This document shows positions 47,820 to 56,598 of a DNA stretch of 64,000 nt, in pieces. The first letter of the stretch is position 1; the number at the start of each line of letters is the position of its first letter. The notes below the pieces were generated by a model. That model was given only the letters and a program-made list of their open reading frames with translations, was not told where the DNA came from and did no database searches. The position numbers and the translations under genes are program-made. Origin of the DNA: JAUVZF01 sp964539385 (GTDB lineage Bacteria > Planctomycetota > Phycisphaerae > FEN-1346); NCBI GenBank assembly GCA_964539385.1, contig CAZIJC010000003.1, forward strand, positions 8,914-72,913. Direction: 5' to 3'.

Positions 47820-47847
47820 ACGTCCGATAATGAGTGTTATGTTGCGC
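47820..47847 (+). other. Right attachment site and complete dif-like site
   Basis: 28 bases: the exact 17-base repeat of 3716-3732, that is XerC-like arm ACGTCCGATAA and centre TGAGTG, followed by TTATGTTGCGC. The last 11 bases match the conserved start of XerD arms (TTATGTT). The whole has the size and layout of bacterial dif sites (11-6-11); CCGATAA is the XerC-arm core known from several high-GC bacteria. It would be the re-formed chromosomal dif at the host-phage junction. Confidence 0.65.
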
Positions 47848-48120
47848 GGAGGCTACGTGCAGGGCCAGCGGGAGGCGATTGCTCGCGCATGTCCGCACGT
47901 CATCGAGCATGCCCATCCTGCGCTATGGCCTGGGTGCGCAAACTGGCGGCGCTCGGAGACCATTGCAGCCTGGCTACTTGAGCACCATCGTCGCGGGGTT
48001 CTGGGAAGGTTGCTTGCGCTACTGCCGGCCGAGAGAGATGAAGGATACCGGCGTACGGTAAATGGCAGGCGACCAACCGTAGGCGCGCTGCGGGCCTGGT
48101 GACGGGCGCGGTGCGTGTGC

Positions 48121-48669
48121 CTACTCGGAGTCGATGAGGTCGTCGTCGGAGATCTCGAGGACGTCGTCTTTGTGTGGCCCGCCGCCGGCGAGGCGTTCGA
48201 GACTGGCAAGGATGTCATCCTTGCCGCCTTTCTTCCCGCTCGCAGGCACGGGCCCTTTGGGTTTGGGTGCCTTGGGTTTGGGTGCCTTGGGTTTGGGTGC
48301 CTTGGGCTTGGGTGCCTTGGGTTTGGGTGCGGGCGCCGGCTTCGCGGGAGCGGCCGCCTGGGCGGGCTTTTTGCGGACGCCGTCGATCTCGACGACAAAC
48401 GTCAGTGGCCCGATGCGCACCTCGTCGCCGGCTTCAAGGGTCTCTTCCTGTATCTTGGCGCCGTTGACGCATGTGCCGTTGCCGCTTCCCTTGTCGCGGA
48501 TGGCGAGGTGGGCCTCACCGTTGACGATCTCGCAGTGGTGGCGTGAGACGCGTGTTGACGCGATGATTAGATCGCTGTCCTCGGCGCGCCCAACTGTGAG
48601 CGTGCCGGAAGGAATCTCCACCTGCTTCCCTTTAGGATTCCCTTTTATGAGGTGGAGTTTGGCTTCCAT
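48121..48669 (-). CDS. FHA domain protein with Pro/Lys repeat and acidic tail
   Basis: 182 residues. The forkhead-associated domain is at about 5-95: GR at 27-28, SRHH at 42-45 and NGT at 64-66 are the phosphothreonine-binding positions. Then follow APKPK repeats (about 108-135), encoded by five near-identical 15-base units of CCTTGGGTTTGGGTG in the DNA at about 48255-48330, and a C-terminal segment ending EISDDDLIDSE, which could carry phosphorylation sites. The start MEAKLHLIKG (48669) fits the FHA fold; a longer frame to 48795 is poor. It may signal for a Ser/Thr kinase. It is the first host gene right of the prophage. Confidence 0.88.
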   Translation of the reverse strand: MEAKLHLIKGNPKGKQVEIPSGTLTVGRAEDSDLIIASTRVSRHHCEIVNGEAHLAIRDKGSGNGTCVNGAKIQEETLEAGDEVRIGPLTFVVEIDGVRKKPAQAAAPAKPAPAPKPKAPKPKAPKPKAPKPKAPKPKGPVPASGKKGGKDDILASLERLAGGGPHKDDVLEISDDDLIDSE

Positions 48670-49237
48670 GAGCACGGTCCTCCGAAAAGGCAGTGACGTT
48701 CTCTGACAATTACGGCGAACTATAGCACAACGGCTTCGGGCAATCAACACAAATCCGCCGTTTCCTGACAAGTTGCGAAACGGCCCGGCAGGCACCTGCC
48801 GGGCTGCCTCCTATCCCTGCATGGTCGTATGTGTCCAGCAACGTTCCATACCGGCCGGAGGCCTGCGGAAACGGGCCCGACACGCCTCAAGAAAGGCGGG
48901 CCTGGCAGGCCCCGCCCCCATCGGGACGATGTGAATCATTGAAGGCAACGGGTGTTCTGTGCCGATGAAAGGCACGGTAAACGCCGCTGACAGTGCTCAT
49001 TGCGTGGCCGTTTACCCTCGTGGCCCCGCACCCGGCCGACGATGCGAGCGGCCCAGGCTGGCCGTTCGGAAGAAAATCACGCATATTCCGGCGGTGCCGC
49101 GCATCTTTCTACAGTGCGGACGCAGTATATCCCCTACGCGAGACAGAAGGCCGTGCGTGTAACGTCTTGCAAGGCAATGACTTACGGCCGGTTTTCCGTG
49201 GCGACAGGCGTTCTCTCGCCGCGGCCCCCTGGACGGG

Positions 49238-49265
49238 TTGACGCACCGCACGGTAGCAGTACCCT
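49238..49265 (+). promoter_or_regulatory. Possible promoter of the type IV pilus operon
   Basis: -35 TTGACG (49238-49243), a 16-bp spacer and -10 TACCCT (49260-49265), about 65 bases before the pilM start. The -10 is weak, so a factor or an activator may be needed. Confidence 0.4.
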
Positions 49266-49277
49266 TTAAGAAGAAAC

Positions 49278-49303
49278 GGTTCCCCCCATGTTGGGGGAGA
49301 ACC
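49278..49303 (+). promoter_or_regulatory. Leader hairpin before pilM
   Basis: GGTT-CCCCC and GGGGG-AACC arms around ATGTT form a 9-bp stem with one bulge in the 5' untranslated region, 27 bases before the pilM ATG. It may influence translation; no T run follows. Confidence 0.45.
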
Positions 49304-49330
49304 ACTGCTTCTCACAGCAAGGAATCGGGC

Positions 49331-50473
49331 ATGGCGCAGGCTAAACGCAATCTGTTGCCGATAGGCATCCACCTGACCCCGGATGCCGTCCACATGGCCC
49401 AGTTAGAGCAGAACGGCCATGACGTCAAGGTGGTCTCCAAAGCCAGTTGCCACCTGTCCACCTCGGCGGCGACGATTGCCCGCATCGTGGCAGCCGGTGA
49501 TGGTGTCGGCGACGCGCTCGGCAGTGATGGCGCCCCAGTACAGGCCCGTATGGACGAGACGACCTACGGCCGGGCCCAGCAGTTCGTCCGCCGGACGGTT
49601 GCGTCAGACGGCTTCCGCAACAAGGAAGTGGTCATCAATCTGCCGCAGGAACATCTGGTGATCCAGCACGTCCGGATGCCGCCCATGCAGCCGGAAGAAC
49701 TGAAAGCCGCCCTGCCCTACGAACTCCAAGGCAAACTGCCGTTTGATCCGCAGGCCGCGGTTGTCCGTCACATCGTGGCCGGCACGGTCTCGGAGAACAA
49801 CGAAACCAAGCACGACGTTCTCGTTCTGGCCGTGCCGCGTCATATCGTAGAGAAGCGTGTATCGGGAATGACGCGGATGGGGCTCACCGTTAGCGGCGTG
49901 GGCGTGGAGCCGTGCGCTATGTGCTACTGCTACGCGTTCGCAGCGAGTCACTCGGAAGCCAGCCAGGCCGGGCCTGTTTGCGCGATGGTTGTTTACCTGG
50001 GCACCCGGGCCACGCACGTGGCCATTTTGCGCGGCCAGGAGACGGCGTTCGTCAAGGGGATCGGGCAAGGAACAGATCGCCTGATAGAAGCCGTGGCAAA
50101 GGTCAAGGGGAGTTCCCTCGAGGAAGCCGCGGCGCTGGTCGAGACATGGCGGCAATCGGCGGAACCCGCAACACTCGACGAAGCGGTCGAAACCTACAAG
50201 CGCAGCTGCCGGAGTCTGGATTACCTCGCCGACGAGATCGAGTCGTGCATTCGGTACCATGCGTCGCTGGCCCGCGGGGCCGCGGTTGACCGGTTGTATT
50301 TCGTGGGCCCCGGGGCCGCGGACCGAGCGCTGGTCTGTGTCCTGCGTGGCCGGCTGCGTATTCCCTGCGAGGTCGGCGATCCGTTCGGCACCGTGATGGA
50401 CAAGGTCAACCCGGAAACGGCCGAGCCGGAGATGGCCGTCGCCGTCGGCCTCAGTCTGTTTGGGGCACAATGA
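49331..50473 (+). CDS. pilM: Type IV pilus assembly protein PilM
   Basis: 380 residues. Cytoplasmic actin-like protein that recruits PilN to the assembly platform. LPIGIHLTPDAVHMAQLEQN (9-28) matches the first phosphate-binding strand-turn of the fold, PPMQPEELKAALPYELQGKLP (about 118-138) is the PilM-type helix, and VCAMVVYLGTRATHVAILRG and YFVGPGA are later fold elements. The ATG at 49331 has AAGGA six to nine bases upstream; the frame is open to 49238 but that part spans the promoter. It is the first gene of the operon. Confidence 0.9.
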   Translation: MAQAKRNLLPIGIHLTPDAVHMAQLEQNGHDVKVVSKASCHLSTSAATIARIVAAGDGVGDALGSDGAPVQARMDETTYGRAQQFVRRTVASDGFRNKEVVINLPQEHLVIQHVRMPPMQPEELKAALPYELQGKLPFDPQAAVVRHIVAGTVSENNETKHDVLVLAVPRHIVEKRVSGMTRMGLTVSGVGVEPCAMCYCYAFAASHSEASQAGPVCAMVVYLGTRATHVAILRGQETAFVKGIGQGTDRLIEAVAKVKGSSLEEAAALVETWRQSAEPATLDEAVETYKRSCRSLDYLADEIESCIRYHASLARGAAVDRLYFVGPGAADRALVCVLRGRLRIPCEVGDPFGTVMDKVNPETAEPEMAVAVGLSLFGAQ

Positions 50474-50492
50474 GCCGAGGAAGGACCGCCTG

Positions 50493-51230
50493 ATGCGAGT
50501 CACGAATTTCTTGCCGGACGGCTACCTCCGGCGGCGCGATATCCGCCGGGCCAACTGGACGTGCCTTGGGATTGCCGCCGTCACACTGCTGCTCCTCGGT
50601 GCGGTGGTAGCCTTTGTGCTCATTCGGTCGTGGAGCATGGCCGGGATGCGTGCTCTCGAAGAACTCCAGTACCGGGTGGCCAGCCGCCAGATTGACGACC
50701 TGAAGCAACTCGAACAGCGCAAGACCAGCCTCCTTCACAAGGTGGAGTTGAGCACGGCCCTTCTTGAACGCGTTCCCCGAAGTCACCTGCTGGCTCGACT
50801 GACCAACCACCTCCCGGAGCACACGAGCCTGACGTCCATCACCATGCAACTCGAAGTAATGAAAATGAACCCGAAGAAAGCCGACGCGGGCGACACCCCG
50901 CCGGCGGGCGGCAAGCCGGCGACCGGCGCCGCAGGCAAGAACCAGCCCCGCGCCGTCACGGCGAAACGGCTGCGCTTTCGGCTGGATGGCTTGGCTGAGA
51001 CCGACGTCGAAGTGGCCGAGTACATCTCTCGGCTTCACGCCGATCCCCTCTTTGAGAACGTGGACCTGCAGTTCTCAGAGGCGTTTCCGTATCAGGAAGA
51101 TGTGACCATGCGGCGGTTTCAGATGTCGCTGCTGTTGAGCGAGGATGCCGGAAAGGTGTTGGGATCGCCGGCGGCCGAGGCGCCGTCCGTCGCCGAGTCG
51201 GCTCCGGCTGACGCGAAAGGTAAATCATGA
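50493..51230 (+). CDS. pilN: Type IV pilus assembly protein PilN
   Basis: 245 residues. The N-terminus MRVTNFLPDGYLRRRDIRRA is the conserved PilN start that binds PilM (INLLP-like), followed by one membrane helix (about 27-47), a coiled coil (residues about 55-85) and a periplasmic ferredoxin-like part. AAGGA precedes the ATG, 19 bases after the pilM stop. It overlaps pilO by four bases. Confidence 0.9.
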   Translation: MRVTNFLPDGYLRRRDIRRANWTCLGIAAVTLLLLGAVVAFVLIRSWSMAGMRALEELQYRVASRQIDDLKQLEQRKTSLLHKVELSTALLERVPRSHLLARLTNHLPEHTSLTSITMQLEVMKMNPKKADAGDTPPAGGKPATGAAGKNQPRAVTAKRLRFRLDGLAETDVEVAEYISRLHADPLFENVDLQFSEAFPYQEDVTMRRFQMSLLLSEDAGKVLGSPAAEAPSVAESAPADAKGKS

Positions 51231-51754
51231 AAGGTCCGACCCGGATCCTTATAACCGCCTTGGGCATGGTTGTCGTCGCGGCCGTGGTGGCGGTCCTGCT
51301 CATTGTGCCGGCGCTTCGCCGCACGGAGGCCGACCGCGCGGCGATTCAGGACCGACGGGCAGAACTGCTGAAACTTCAGCGTGTGGCCACCCTAATCAAT
51401 GATCTCAAGAAAGAGATCGGACGGCTCCAAGAGGCGCTGACCTTCTTCGAGGACCGGTTGCCCGAGGAACACGAGATCGACGTAATCCTGCGGGAAGTGT
51501 GGCTGATCGCCGATTCGAAATCTCTGACCCCACGCAGCATCCGGACCAATGAACCGGAAACCTTGCCGCGATACAACTCTCAGCCGATCACCCTTTCCCT
51601 CCAAGGGCCGTTCGAGAGTTTTTACGAGTTTCTGTTGGGCTTGGAACGCCTGCCACGCCTGACCAAGGTCCGGCAGATGCAGGTCACCAAATTGCCGCTG
51701 GCCGAGGGCGTCGTTCAGGTTGATCTTCTCATGGACATTTTCTTCGAGAAATAA
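51227..51754 (+). CDS. pilO: Type IV pilus assembly protein PilO
   Basis: 175 residues: a cytoplasmic stub, one membrane helix (ILITALGMVVVAAVVAVLLI, 7-26), a coiled coil (RAAIQDRRAELLKLQRVATL, then LKKEIGRLQEAL) and a periplasmic ferredoxin-like domain (LPEEHEIDVILREVWLIADS; PITLSLQGPFESFYEFLLGL). PilO pairs with PilN. The ATG overlaps the pilN stop (ATGA). Confidence 0.9.
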   Translation: MKGPTRILITALGMVVVAAVVAVLLIVPALRRTEADRAAIQDRRAELLKLQRVATLINDLKKEIGRLQEALTFFEDRLPEEHEIDVILREVWLIADSKSLTPRSIRTNEPETLPRYNSQPITLSLQGPFESFYEFLLGLERLPRLTKVRQMQVTKLPLAEGVVQVDLLMDIFFEK

Positions 51755-51756
51755 AC

Positions 51757-52455
51757 ATGCTACAGCCACCCGAACAAGAAGAGCAGATCCGCGTAGGAAA
51801 AAAGGGCATCGAGACCGTGCCCCAAGAAGGCTCTGCCGTCAAGACGGGCTTCGGCGACAGGAAGAAGGTCCTTATCCTCGCGGTTCTGCTCACGGTCGGG
51901 GCCGGTGTCGCCGCATACCAGTTCCTGGGTGGATCCGGCCCGAAAGAGGCGGCTGCGGTCTCCGCGGCGGTGCCGGCCCCAGGCAGCCGGGCGGCTGGCG
52001 CGACGAATGTCGACAGTGTGCTGGAGCATCTCGACGCCCGCCCGCAGAACGAGGCCGAGCAAGACCTTTCCGTAGACCGGGTCGAGGAGATCGTCAACAC
52101 GTTCGACACCTACGTTCAGACACGGCAGGTGCCGCTCGAAGGGCTTCGTGTCAATCCGTTCGCCGTCGTGCGAATCGAGGCTCAGCGGGACGCGCAGGAG
52201 CAGGCCCAAGCCGACGAAGAGGCGGAAGCCGAAGCACGCCGACGCCGGGTGGTCGACGCCGCCCGCGCGCTTAAGGTCGGCTCGATCCTCATCGTCGGCG
52301 ACGAGCGAAAAGCCATCGTGGGTGGAAGACTGTGTCAGGTCGGAGACACGCTTGAGGGCTTTCGCGTCGAGGCGATTGACACCGATTGCGTGAGGCTCTC
52401 CGTCGAAGGCGAAACCGTGAAACTCCGGCTGAGGCCGGAAACCGACGGACGCTGA
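51757..52455 (+). CDS. PilP/GspC-like type IV pilus protein
   Basis: 232 residues: a short cytoplasmic part, one membrane helix (KVLILAVLLTVGAGVAAYQF, about 37-56), an Ala/Gly linker, a helical segment (RVEEIVNTFDTYVQTRQVPL) and a C-terminal small beta domain (AARALKVGSILIVGDERKAI, GGRLCQVGDTLEGFRVEAID) that resembles the HR/PDZ-less domain of GspC and PilP. In other operons PilP connects PilN/PilO to the secretin. The secretin gene pilQ is not in this operon. Confidence 0.7.
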   Translation: MLQPPEQEEQIRVGKKGIETVPQEGSAVKTGFGDRKKVLILAVLLTVGAGVAAYQFLGGSGPKEAAAVSAAVPAPGSRAAGATNVDSVLEHLDARPQNEAEQDLSVDRVEEIVNTFDTYVQTRQVPLEGLRVNPFAVVRIEAQRDAQEQAQADEEAEAEARRRRVVDAARALKVGSILIVGDERKAIVGGRLCQVGDTLEGFRVEAIDTDCVRLSVEGETVKLRLRPETDGR

Positions 52456-52459
52456 GGAC

Positions 52460-54307
52460 ATGCCAATGGCGAACGACCAGGTAACATCCGATTCGGTCGT
52501 GGCCTTGGAGCCGGCCCCGGAGCACCCCGACCAGGTCGAGAATCCCCAGGCGGAGAACGCCCCGGAACGGGTCCAGACTTTGCAAAAGCATCCCCGAATG
52601 GGCGACAATCTGGTTGAACGCGGCGTGTTGACGCGACCGCAACTCGAAGAGTGCCTGGCCCTCCAGAAGTCGAGCCCCGACGAGCGGCTGGGTCAGATCC
52701 TTATCCGAAAAGGCTACGCCACAGACAACGACGTGATGGCGTGCCTGGCGGCGGAATACGGCCTCGACTTCGTCCACGTCGGTCAACTGGAAACCCCCGC
52801 GCAATTCCAGAATCTGTTGCCTACGGACTTCTGCCGCTATCGCAAGGTACTGGTCATCGAGGCCGACGACGACACCGTGACCGTGGCCACCTCGGACCCG
52901 GCAAACGTGTTCCTGCTGGACGAGATCCGCCGCCGGGTTGACCGTCGCGTCATACTCGCCGTGGCGACCGTCTCGGAACTCACCAAGGCCATTGATGATC
53001 GTCTGGGCGGCACCGAGGAGTTTCATCTCGATGACCTGATTCGCGACATCGCCGACGACGCCGTTGAGGTTATCGAGAATGACGACGACGAGGCGACGGA
53101 CCTGGCAAAGGTGGCGGGCGAATCGCCTGTCGTGCGGTTGGCCAACTACCTCATCTGCAACGCCGTCACGGAAGGCGCCAGCGATATTCACATTGAACCG
53201 GGCGAGAAGAAGATGCGCGTCCGGTACCGGATCGACGGTGTCCTGTTCGAGGTCATGTCTCCGCCGCAGACCATGCACGCCGCCCTGATCTCGCGTCTGA
53301 AGATCATGGCCAACCTCGACATCTCCGAACGCCGTCTGCCACAGGACGGCCGCATCAGGGCCATCGTCCGGAACCGGTACGTGGACTTCCGCGTCAACAC
53401 CCTGCCGACCACGCAGGGCGAGAAAACGGTCATCCGCATTCTCGACAACCGTTCCATCCTGATCGGTCTGGAGCGGCTGGGGTTCGAGCCGGATCACCTC
53501 GCCATGTTCAAGGAGCACATCACTCGCCCGCACGGGGTCATTCTGGTGACCGGGCCGACCGGCTCCGGCAAGACGACCACGCTGTATTCGGCCCTCATGA
53601 CGATGAACGGCGCGGAGATGAACATCTCGACGACCGAAGACCCGGTCGAATACTTCCTGAGTTTCGCCAACCAGGTCCAGATCAACGACCGAATCGGCTT
53701 CACGTTCGCCAGCGCCCTGCGTGCCCTGCTCCGACAGGACCCCGACGTCATTATGGTCGGCGAGATCCGAGATGAGGAGACCGCCCGTATTTCTGTCCAG
53801 GCCGCCCTCACCGGCCACCTCGTGCTTTCGACGCTCCATACGAACGACGCGCCGTCAAGCATTACGCGGCTGATCAATATCGGCATCGAACCGTACCTGA
53901 TCAGCGCGTCGGTCAACGCGGTCATGGCCCAGCGTCTGGTCCGCCGCATCTGTGAGAAATGCAAAGAGACCTACGAGCCGAACGATGAAGTCAGGCTGGC
54001 CCTCCAAAAAGCCAACCTGCAGGTGGATACGCTATACCGCGGAGCGGGCTGTGACAACTGCCGCAACACCGGCTACAGCGGACGATGCGGCATCTACGAA
54101 ATGCTCGAACTCGACGACGGCTTCCGAGACCTCGTGGCAACTCGGCCCAGTGTGACCAAACTGCGCCGCTACGCCCAGAAGCGCGGCATGGTCGGCCTGC
54201 GAGAGGACGGCCTCCGAAAACTTCGCAGGGGCGTCACCACCCTCGAAGAGGTGTTGCGTACCACCGAAGACGCCACCATGCCAACGGTTGGAGGAGACAA
54301 AACGTGA
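52460..54307 (+). CDS. pilB: Type IV pilus extension ATPase PilB (GspE family)
   Basis: 615 residues. An N-terminal MshEN-like part (LGQILIRKGYATDNDVMACL, about 75-94) precedes the ATPase core: GASDIHIEPG, Walker A GPTGSGKTTT (365-374), the Asp box TEDPVEYF, Walker B-like IMVGEIRDEET and the His box LSTLHTNDAPSS. Four Cys (498, 501, 531, 534; CEKC and CDNC) form the zinc site typical of PilB/GspE. It powers pilus assembly. The start is at 52460 or 52466 (two ATGs). Its TGA overlaps the pilT GTG. Confidence 0.95.
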   Translation: MPMANDQVTSDSVVALEPAPEHPDQVENPQAENAPERVQTLQKHPRMGDNLVERGVLTRPQLEECLALQKSSPDERLGQILIRKGYATDNDVMACLAAEYGLDFVHVGQLETPAQFQNLLPTDFCRYRKVLVIEADDDTVTVATSDPANVFLLDEIRRRVDRRVILAVATVSELTKAIDDRLGGTEEFHLDDLIRDIADDAVEVIENDDDEATDLAKVAGESPVVRLANYLICNAVTEGASDIHIEPGEKKMRVRYRIDGVLFEVMSPPQTMHAALISRLKIMANLDISERRLPQDGRIRAIVRNRYVDFRVNTLPTTQGEKTVIRILDNRSILIGLERLGFEPDHLAMFKEHITRPHGVILVTGPTGSGKTTTLYSALMTMNGAEMNISTTEDPVEYFLSFANQVQINDRIGFTFASALRALLRQDPDVIMVGEIRDEETARISVQAALTGHLVLSTLHTNDAPSSITRLINIGIEPYLISASVNAVMAQRLVRRICEKCKETYEPNDEVRLALQKANLQVDTLYRGAGCDNCRNTGYSGRCGIYEMLELDDGFRDLVATRPSVTKLRRYAQKRGMVGLREDGLRKLRRGVTTLEEVLRTTEDATMPTVGGDKT

Positions 54308-55368
54308 GCCGCATTTGGGAACTCCTCGAGCGGACGGTTGCCGGCGGGGCCAGCGACCTGCACATTATTGTCGGTCTGCCGCCGCTTCTGCGCATCCATA
54401 CGGTCCTGGCCGAAATAGAAGGTGAACCCGTCATCAGCACCGAGGAGGCCAAAGCCGCCGTTCAGGACATCCTCGAAGACGATCAGTACAAGCGGTTCAT
54501 CGCACAGCGCGACCTGGACTTCTCCGCCACCCTGCCCGCCGGTTCAAGGTTTCGCGTCAACGCCCACTTTCAACGCGGAGCGCCCGCCCTGGCGTGTCGC
54601 GCCATTCCGCTCAAGGTTCCCCAACTGGCGACGCTGAACCTTCCCGAGGCGGCCCATGCCTTCGCCGACACGCCGCACGAGGGAATCGTTCTTGTGACAG
54701 GCGAAACCGGAAGCGGAAAATCCACCACCCTCGCCTCCATGATCGACTACATCAACCACAGATACCCGTATCACATCATCACGCTTGAGGATCCGATCGA
54801 GTATTTCATCGAGTCGGACAAGTCCGCCGTGGAGCAACGCGAGGTCGGCCCCGACGTGCCGGATTTCAAGTCCGGACTCCGCCACGTGCTCCGCCAGGAC
54901 CCCGACATCATCCTCATCGGCGAAATGCGAGACCTCGAAACCATCTCGACGGCGCTGACGGCCGCCGAAACCGGGCACCTTGTCCTCTCCACCCTGCACA
55001 CGAACGACGCCGCCTCCACCGTTGAACGGATCGTCGACGTGTTCCCCGCCGCCCAGCAAAACCAGATCCGCTCCATGCTCGCCAACACGCTCAAAGGCGT
55101 CATCTGCCAGCGGCTGCTGCCGCGAATCGACGAACCCGGGATGGTTCCGGCCACGGAGGTGCTCATCTCGACGCCCGCCGTCCGCAACTGCATTCGCGAG
55201 AACCGCGTCTTCGAAATCTTCAACATCATCGAAACCAACCGCGCCGCCGGCATGCACTTGTTCGACACGTCCCTGAAGCAACTCTTCTTCGCCAGCATGA
55301 TCAGCCGCGACGTCGCACTGCACTACGCACGGACCCCCGACGAATTGGCCCGCGCGATCTCGGCCTAG
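54304..55368 (+). CDS. pilT: Type IV pilus retraction ATPase PilT
   Basis: 354 residues. GTG start at 54304 (GGAG upstream, overlapping the pilB TGA). The PAS-like N-terminal part includes ASDLHIIVGLPPLLRIH; then Walker A GETGSGKSTT (133-142), TLEDPIEYF, Walker B ILIGEMRDLET, and LSTLHTNDAASTVERIVDVF. Unlike PilB there is no tetracysteine zinc site, and the C-terminus continues AARMSR-like helices (VRNCIRENRVFEIFNIIETN) as in PilT/PilU. It depolymerises pili, so this operon encodes a retractable pilus. Confidence 0.95.
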   Translation: MSRIWELLERTVAGGASDLHIIVGLPPLLRIHTVLAEIEGEPVISTEEAKAAVQDILEDDQYKRFIAQRDLDFSATLPAGSRFRVNAHFQRGAPALACRAIPLKVPQLATLNLPEAAHAFADTPHEGIVLVTGETGSGKSTTLASMIDYINHRYPYHIITLEDPIEYFIESDKSAVEQREVGPDVPDFKSGLRHVLRQDPDIILIGEMRDLETISTALTAAETGHLVLSTLHTNDAASTVERIVDVFPAAQQNQIRSMLANTLKGVICQRLLPRIDEPGMVPATEVLISTPAVRNCIRENRVFEIFNIIETNRAAGMHLFDTSLKQLFFASMISRDVALHYARTPDELARAISA

Positions 55369-55375
55369 GTGAATG

Positions 55376-56596
55376 ATGCCTACGTATCGGTATCAGATGA
55401 AGAAGCCCGACGGCCAGGTGGTTGTCGGAACCCTCAGCGCCGACAACCAGACCCTCGCGGCGCAGCAGATCCGTGAACTCGGCGGCGTTGTCCTGGACCT
55501 CACGCGGACCGGGACCGATGGCAACAAGGCGGCAAAGACGGGCGGTCTCGTTGTTTTCAACCGCATCGGCGCCAAGGACCTTCTCGCTTTCACAAGCCAG
55601 TTGAGCGTCATGTCAAAAGCCGGCATCGGCCTGACCACCGCCCTGGAGAGCATCGGCGACCAGATCGTCAACCCCCGCATGAACACCGTGGTCCGAACAC
55701 TCAAACGCGACGTCGAGGCCGGACAACAGTTCTCGGAAGCCATTCAGCGGTTTCCCAAGGTCTTCTCGGTGCTCTACGTCAACATGGTCCGGGCCAGCGA
55801 GTTGGCCGGCACCTTCGGCCACATGCTCAGTCGCGTCAAAGACTACCTGACCCAGCAGGCCCAGACCAAGCGGCAGGTTGTCGGGGCCATGATTTATCCG
55901 TTCATCATCGTCCTCCTCGCCGTCGCGACCACCGTCTTCATGCTCACGTTTATCCTGCCCCAGTTCATGGTCCTTTTCGCGGGCAAAGAGGAGATTCTGC
56001 CCATGCCCACGAAGATGCTCATGGCCATGAGCACGTCGCTGCGGCACTACTGGTACCTCTACATCGTGGTTATGGGGGGCGCCACGGGAGGCCTGTTCTA
56101 CTTCATCCGTACCGACGCCGGCCGCGCGTGGTGGGACATGGTAAAACTCAAAGCGCCGCTCCTCAAAAAACTGTGCCACGCCCTCTACCTGTCGAGGGGC
56201 CTCAGAACGATGGGCGAACTCGTCAACGCCGGCGTGCCGATGCTCGACACCATTGTCATCACGGCCGAGGTCAGCGGCAACGTCCACTACGCCAAGGTCT
56301 GGCATCGGGTCCACGCGGCCGTCCGGAAAGGCCAACGCCTGGCCCCCATACTGGCCAAGAGCCCTCTCATTCCCAACAGCGTCGCCCAGATGATCGCCGC
56401 CGGCGAGGAAACCGGAACCCTCGCCGACATCCTCACCGACGTCAGCGAGTTCTACGACGACCAGTTAACGGCCACCATCAAGGCGGTCACCAGCGCCATC
56501 GAGCCCATCATGATCATGCTCATGGGCGGCATCGTCGCGTTCATCGCCGCATCGATCCTGTTGCCCATCTTCAAGATGTCCCAGTTGGTGAAATAG
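55376..56596 (+). CDS. pilC: Type IV pilus platform protein PilC (GspF family)
   Basis: 406-407 residues. MPTYRYQMKKPDGQVVVGTL is the GspF N-terminus; two cytoplasmic helical repeats (TSQLSVMSKAGIGLTTALES and the second, MGELVNAGVPMLDTIVITAE) alternate with membrane helices near 175-200, 225-245 and 375-400. This is the platform that holds the ATPases. There are two adjacent ATGs (55373 and 55376); the second has better spacing to AGGTGA. Confidence 0.93.
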   Translation: MPTYRYQMKKPDGQVVVGTLSADNQTLAAQQIRELGGVVLDLTRTGTDGNKAAKTGGLVVFNRIGAKDLLAFTSQLSVMSKAGIGLTTALESIGDQIVNPRMNTVVRTLKRDVEAGQQFSEAIQRFPKVFSVLYVNMVRASELAGTFGHMLSRVKDYLTQQAQTKRQVVGAMIYPFIIVLLAVATTVFMLTFILPQFMVLFAGKEEILPMPTKMLMAMSTSLRHYWYLYIVVMGGATGGLFYFIRTDAGRAWWDMVKLKAPLLKKLCHALYLSRGLRTMGELVNAGVPMLDTIVITAEVSGNVHYAKVWHRVHAAVRKGQRLAPILAKSPLIPNSVAQMIAAGEETGTLADILTDVSEFYDDQLTATIKAVTSAIEPIMIMLMGGIVAFIAASILLPIFKMSQLVK

Positions 56597-56598
56597 CC

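Larger units (their letters stand above)
3733..47836. mobile_element. Complete siphovirus prophage, about 44.1 kb
   Basis: The interval between the two 17-bp repeats holds a full set of phage genes: terminase, portal, protease, capsid, tail tube, tail chaperone, tape measure, hub and fibre proteins in one rightward block, with leftward early/replication genes (35.9-47.6 kb) and a second leftward operon (4.5-7.9 kb) on either side. Head gene order (small and large terminase, gpW, portal, protease with nested scaffold, decoration, capsid) matches lambda. No integrase, excisionase, classical CI-type repressor or endolysin could be recognised. Two genes look damaged or recoded: the Spo11-like gene and, as a normal recoding case, the tail chaperone. 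Confidence 0.9.
48670..49330. other. Intergenic region between FHA and type IV pilus operon
   Basis: 661 bases between divergent genes. I see one plausible rightward promoter (49238-49265), a hairpin in the pilM leader (49278-49303) and no open frame with a good ribosome binding site. Nothing else is supported. Confidence 0.6.

Noticed and set aside
3733..47836. Integrase, CI-type repressor and endolysin genes
   Set aside because: I looked for tyrosine or serine recombinase motifs, a helix-turn-helix plus peptidase repressor and muralytic motifs in all supported genes and could not recognise any; only profile searches could settle this.
47830..48102. Plus-strand frame of about 90 codons starting in the right attachment site
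   Set aside because: No ribosome binding site, no recognisable domain and an odd start inside the dif-like site. Possible host fragment but not supported.
48255..48330. CRISPR-like or satellite array
   Set aside because: The 15-base repeats have no spacers and encode the APKPK stretch of the FHA protein.
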